Part shown: one piece after another, positions 4,320 through 7,120 of the stretch | Layout of the letters: every line of letters starts with the position of its first letter | Position numbering within the stretch: position 1 is the first letter of the stretch | Position numbers and translations under genes: made by a program | The notes under the pieces: model-generated | Told to the model about the DNA's origin: nothing | Seen by the model: the letters and a program-made list of their open reading frames with translations, nothing else | The model's database searches: none | Assembly: GCA_031286555.1 (NCBI GenBank) | Contig: JAITUD010000480.1 | Span: 1 to 7,120, forward strand | Direction: 5' to 3' | Length of the DNA: 7,120 nt | From: Microbacterium sp. | GTDB lineage: Bacteria; Actinomycetota; Actinomycetes; Actinomycetales; Microbacteriaceae

Positions 4320-5768
4320 TCAGGGGTACACGGTGATCGCCGGCTGACGGTGCGCATCCGGCCACAGCGGCCAGCCTGCGATTCCGACCGAATCCTCGGC
4401 GGTCGGAGGCGCGGTGGGCGGCGGCGCGGTCGCGGTGCCCGTGTCGGCAGTCGCCCCGGCCCCCTCCTTGAGCATCGTCACCGAGGCGTGCACCGGCCCG
4501 GACGGCGACAGCACCGGTGTCGATCCGCGCCGCAGTTCCACCGACACGGACTCGCCCGCCGGCACGTCGACAGTGCGTTCGTCTCCACGATCGCTGATCA
4601 CGACCTCGACGGCATCGTCGCCCGTGTTCGTCAGGTGCAGCTTCGGCGACGGGCCCCTGGGCACGGCGAACATCAGGTCGGCGGTGAGCTCCGGTGCGGG
4701 CGTCATCCAGGCGAAATCCGCGCTGCGCCCGTCTGCGACCGTCTGCTTGGCGGCGGCGACGATCGGCTGCTCGGCGGCGATCTCGATGTCGTACACGCCC
4801 ACCGGCACGTCTCCGAGTGAGAGCTCACTCGGCACGCCCTTGAGCAGACTCGTGCGGAACTCGGAGGGTGCGCCGCCGTTCTCGTCGCGCACGGTGATGA
4901 CGGCGTCGCTGTCGGATGTGGGTGCGAGCATCCGCAGGACCGTTCCCTCGTCGCCCTCACCGGCGGCGGCCGTCACCTGCACGCCGGTGATGACCAGCGA
5001 GCGCTGCGCCTGGCTCATGCCGTCCTGCACGTCGGACCCGATCGGCCGCAGCACCTGCGTGAACGACGACTGCAGGCTGGCCCGCACCGGTGCGCCGTCC
5101 GCCGTGACCTGCACCACGGGGCTCGTCTCATCCGGGGCGATCGAGGCCAGCGGCACGGCGATCTGCGTCTTCGCCGGCACCGTCTGCGAGCTCGCCGAGC
5201 GGTGCACCCCGAACACGGTGAGCTTCACTGTGGAGACGACGTCCGAGGCGTTCGACAGGACGATCACATCGGTCGCTCCGGTGGACGCGTCCGCACCGAC
5301 CAACCAGGTCTGCATCTGCGGAGCCCGGCATGCGGAGGCCGAGAGCCCTGCCACATCCTCCGTGCTCAGCGTGAGCGTCTCCGCACCCGCGATCAGCGGT
5401 GCCTTGCGATCGCGCACCTGACCGGTGAGGCTGTGCGCGCCGGAGCCGCCCGCGAGGTCGGGCATGTCGAGCGCTGCGGAGGCCGGATCGCCGTCGGATC
5501 CCCCGGACACAGTGCGCGGCACGCCGGCGGAGATCATCAGGTCGGCCTGGGTGGTGTCCCGACCGAGCACGCGGAAGGAGCCGTTGCACACCAGCACGCT
5601 GTCGCCGGGAACCGGGGCGACGCTGACCTTCGCCGGTTGATGCTCGACGCCCGGCCAGGGTGCGGCGACGCCCGCGAAGACGCCGAGCACGCATCCGACC
5701 GCGACGATCGTTCCGGTGAGGACGCGGGCGCTCGTCGCCGCCACGCGCAGGGCGCGGTTCGCGGTCAT
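4320..5768 (-). CDS. DUF5719 family protein, membrane-anchored or secreted
   Basis: 482 residues, ATG at 5768, TGA at 4320-4322. Seen: a short basic N-terminus, one hydrophobic segment at about 16-36 (signal anchor or uncleaved signal), then a long, Ser/Thr/Val/Gly-rich extracytoplasmic region of apparent beta-sandwich character. The stretch CRAPQMQTWLVGADASTGAT at 147-166, with a following LSNAS, resembles the conserved core of actinobacterial DUF5719 proteins. Cys61 and Cys147 are the only cysteines outside the membrane segment and could form a disulfide. A Pro/Thr/Ala linker at about 438-460 (TATAPPPTAPPT) precedes a Trp-rich end (WPLWPDAHRQPAITVYP). The function is unknown; in actinobacteria the gene accompanies a large membrane glycosyltransferase, which suggests a partner outside the membrane. 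The start is supported by GAGGAGAA (5782-5775) and by an ATGA overlap with the upstream gene. Confidence 0.83.
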   Translation of the reverse strand: MTANRALRVAATSARVLTGTIVAVGCVLGVFAGVAAPWPGVEHQPAKVSVAPVPGDSVLVCNGSFRVLGRDTTQADLMISAGVPRTVSGGSDGDPASAALDMPDLAGGSGAHSLTGQVRDRKAPLIAGAETLTLSTEDVAGLSASACRAPQMQTWLVGADASTGATDVIVLSNASDVVSTVKLTVFGVHRSASSQTVPAKTQIAVPLASIAPDETSPVVQVTADGAPVRASLQSSFTQVLRPIGSDVQDGMSQAQRSLVITGVQVTAAAGEGDEGTVLRMLAPTSDSDAVITVRDENGGAPSEFRTSLLKGVPSELSLGDVPVGVYDIEIAAEQPIVAAAKQTVADGRSADFAWMTPAPELTADLMFAVPRGPSPKLHLTNTGDDAVEVVISDRGDERTVDVPAGESVSVELRRGSTPVLSPSGPVHASVTMLKEGAGATADTGTATAPPPTAPPTAEDSVGIAGWPLWPDAHRQPAITVYP

Positions 5769-7120
5769 GATCGGTTCTCCTCGTCATCGGATGCCGCGGG
5801 CTCGGATGCGGCGGGGTCGTCCGGCTGTTCGATCGGGGGTGCCGGTTCCGCGGAGGCGGGCACGACGACGCTCGTGCCCTCGCCGGCGATGCTCGCCAGC
5901 TCGCGGGCCTCCGCGTCGGCCAGGGCGAGGACGTCACGCCGACGCGAGATCACCGCCGGCTCCTCCGGCGCCCGTCCGACGATCCTGGACTGCGCGCGCG
6001 CGGCGCGCCGCGAGGCCCGGGTCGGGATCGACAGCAGCAGGGCGGCGATCACAGCGATGAGCTGGAGCAGCACCACCAGTCGAGCGGCGGCCTGCTGGGC
6101 GTCGTCGAGGCCGGGCCGCGCCGCCACGCGTCCCTCGACCCTCCACAGCACGCCCCGGGCCGTGTCCCCCGCCTTAACGAAGCCGGTGCGCTGGCCGATC
6201 GAGGTGGCCGCGACGTTGTGCAGCGCCTCGCCCTTGTCGGAGCCGCCCGGCGCGAGGAGCACGAACGAGATCCCGCGATCGGCGAGCGACTTCGCCGCGT
6301 CGTAGTCCCGCGCCGAGAGCAGGTCGACCGCGAGCACGCTCACTCCGTCGTCGCGGGGCTCGGTGGCAGTGGAGAGCAGGGTGGTCTGCGCGCCCAGCGT
6401 GCGGCCGCGCCCCCAGACGACGTCCGTCGCCAGGGCCCCGTCGTCGCGCGGGGTCAGCACCAGCGTGCCGGCGTCGTCGTTCGACTCGGCCGCGACCAGG
6501 GCCGGGAGGGTCTGCGCGGCTGCGGCGCTCAGCTCGGCACGCTCCTGATGCTCCGCGGTCAGCGCGGGCAGCGCGCACACGGCGAGCGCCAGCCCTGCGA
6601 CCAGCGCCGCCACCGAACGGAGCCAGGGAAGCGTGAGCGCGGTGTCGAGCGTGACGAGAGCCGCGCCGACGACGCCGACCCAGGCGAGGCTCAGGCCCGC
6701 ACCGGGCCAGATCGCCGCGCTGTCGCCATGGAAGAAGCTCACCACGATGCCGACGGAGAGGAGCGACGTGCCGATCCCCGCCACCGTCACCACGAGCAGG
6801 ATGATGCCGGCCCGCCAGCGCGGTGCGACCGCGGCGATCAGCGCCAGTGCGGCGAGCGGGGCGAGCAGCAGCGGCACCGCAGACATCGGCGCACCGGAGA
6901 CCGATTCCCAGCCGGCGAGGTCCATCGAGGGGAAACCCATGGCCAGCACGCCTCGTCCCGCGGCGTCCGCCGTCGCCTGCGGACCCGCCGGCCAGATCGA
7001 ACCGGGGTCGGCGAGCAGCGCGATCAGCGAGCCGTGACGCAGCTGCGCCCACGCCAGCGGCGCGAACAGGGCCGTCGCAGGGATGATCGTCCAGATCAGG
7101 CGCGCGGCGCCGTGGATGCG
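5765..7120 (-). CDS. Large membrane protein, probable glycosyltransferase, C-terminal part (5' end outside window)
   Basis: TGA at 5765-5767; the frame is open without a stop to the right edge, so 451 residues are visible and the start lies beyond 7120. The GTG at 6949 is internal: hydrophobic coding sequence (RLIWTIIPATALFAPLAWAQ) precedes it. Seen in visible numbering: membrane segments at about 8-27, 80-99, 105-128, 140-162 and 168-187; an extracytoplasmic domain at about 188-345; a last helix at about 347-367 (RLVVLLQLIAVIAALLLSIPT); and an 84-residue cytoplasmic tail, first Arg-rich, then acidic and Ala/Pro/Glu-rich. Catalytic glycosyltransferase motifs are not in the window. The assignment rests on position (directly upstream of DUF5719, as in other actinobacteria) and on the multi-TM plus soluble-domain layout of those large GT2 proteins. 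It shares an ATGA overlap with DUF5719, so the two are probably made together. Confidence 0.68.
   Translation of the reverse strand, partial: RIHGAARLIWTIIPATALFAPLAWAQLRHGSLIALLADPGSIWPAGPQATADAAGRGVLAMGFPSMDLAGWESVSGAPMSAVPLLLAPLAALALIAAVAPRWRAGIILLVVTVAGIGTSLLSVGIVVSFFHGDSAAIWPGAGLSLAWVGVVGAALVTLDTALTLPWLRSVAALVAGLALAVCALPALTAEHQERAELSAAAAQTLPALVAAESNDDAGTLVLTPRDDGALATDVVWGRGRTLGAQTTLLSTATEPRDDGVSVLAVDLLSARDYDAAKSLADRGISFVLLAPGGSDKGEALHNVAATSIGQRTGFVKAGDTARGVLWRVEGRVAARPGLDDAQQAAARLVVLLQLIAVIAALLLSIPTRASRRAARAQSRIVGRAPEEPAVISRRRDVLALADAEARELASIAGEGTSVVVPASAEPAPPIEQPDDPAASEPAASDDEENRS
5775..5782 (-). promoter_or_regulatory. Shine-Dalgarno site for DUF5719
   Basis: The minus strand reads GAGGAGAA, with its GGAG core eight bases before the ATG at 5768 and inside the last codons of the upstream gene. 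With the ATGA overlap it confirms the start and indicates coupled translation. Confidence 0.7.

Noticed and set aside
4414..5421. 335-codon open frame on the plus strand opposite DUF5719
   Set aside because: It is a Ser/Thr-rich antisense frame produced by GC-biased codons of the real gene. It has no recognisable domain, and the opposite frame has a family match, start context and operon position.
5990..6015. GCGCGC-rich run as a structured element or Z-DNA site
   Set aside because: It encodes an Arg/Ala-rich stretch (RRAARAQ) after the last membrane helix, and codon bias explains it.
5202..6305. 367-codon open frame on the plus strand across the DUF5719/membrane protein junction
   Set aside because: Its composition is His/Arg/Gly/Asp low-complexity, typical of a shadow frame, and it spans two well-supported genes on the other strand.
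6949..6949. GTG at 6949 as the start of the right-hand gene
   Set aside because: The frame continues open to 7120 and encodes a typical membrane helix, so this is an internal valine codon.
1..7120. CRISPR array, tRNA, rRNA, insertion sequence, attachment site or toxin-antitoxin pair
   Set aside because: No spaced direct repeats, transposase or recombinase motifs, tRNA cloverleaf or small gene pair of that type was found; nearly all bases are accounted for by the listed genes.

Overview
The window reads as chromosomal DNA from a high-GC actinobacterium. The strong G/C bias at third codon positions, frequent GTG starts and TANNNT boxes placed 6-7 nt before start codons all fit. The gene order and the short DUF3499 and metallopeptidase-like genes suggest Microbacteriaceae, perhaps Microbacterium; that genus-level guess is from memory and not proven. 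No RNA gene, insertion sequence, CRISPR array or phage gene was seen.

Layout from left to right. (1) 2-460, plus strand: the 3' end of an RDD-family membrane protein gene. (2) 485-3374, minus strand: a compact three-gene operon read right to left, adaptor > ATPase > FtsX-type permease. Each junction is a 4-base GTGA stop/start overlap. The encoded system is a MacAB/YknXYZ-like tripartite exporter of unknown substrate. (3) 3375-3476: a short AT-rich gap, probably holding the operon promoter. (4) 3477-3683, minus: a 68-residue DUF3499 zinc-ribbon-like protein. (5) 3684-3881: a divergent promoter region. (6) 3882-4304, plus: a small protein of the actinobacterial metallopeptidase-like (zincin_1/DUF1025) family that lacks an HExxH motif. 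(7) 4320-5768, minus: a DUF5719 secreted or membrane-anchored protein. (8) 5765-7120, minus: the C-terminal half of a large membrane protein, most likely the glycosyltransferase that usually precedes DUF5719; its reading frame runs open off the right edge.

The glycosyltransferase, DUF5719, metallopeptidase-like and DUF3499 genes form a neighbourhood conserved in many actinobacteria, commonly next to whiB and mannose-metabolism genes, and so are probably linked to the cell envelope. Here the glycosyltransferase and DUF5719 genes are translationally coupled by an ATGA overlap. The exporter operon lies between this block and the RDD gene, where relatives such as Streptomyces carry mannose-metabolism genes (from memory), so it may be an accessory insertion.

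The main points for follow-up are the apparent loss of catalytic residues in the metallopeptidase-like protein, the facing leaderless promoters with a 14-bp palindrome between them, and the exporter adaptor's unusual paired cysteines. I found no clear evidence of an entirely new system.
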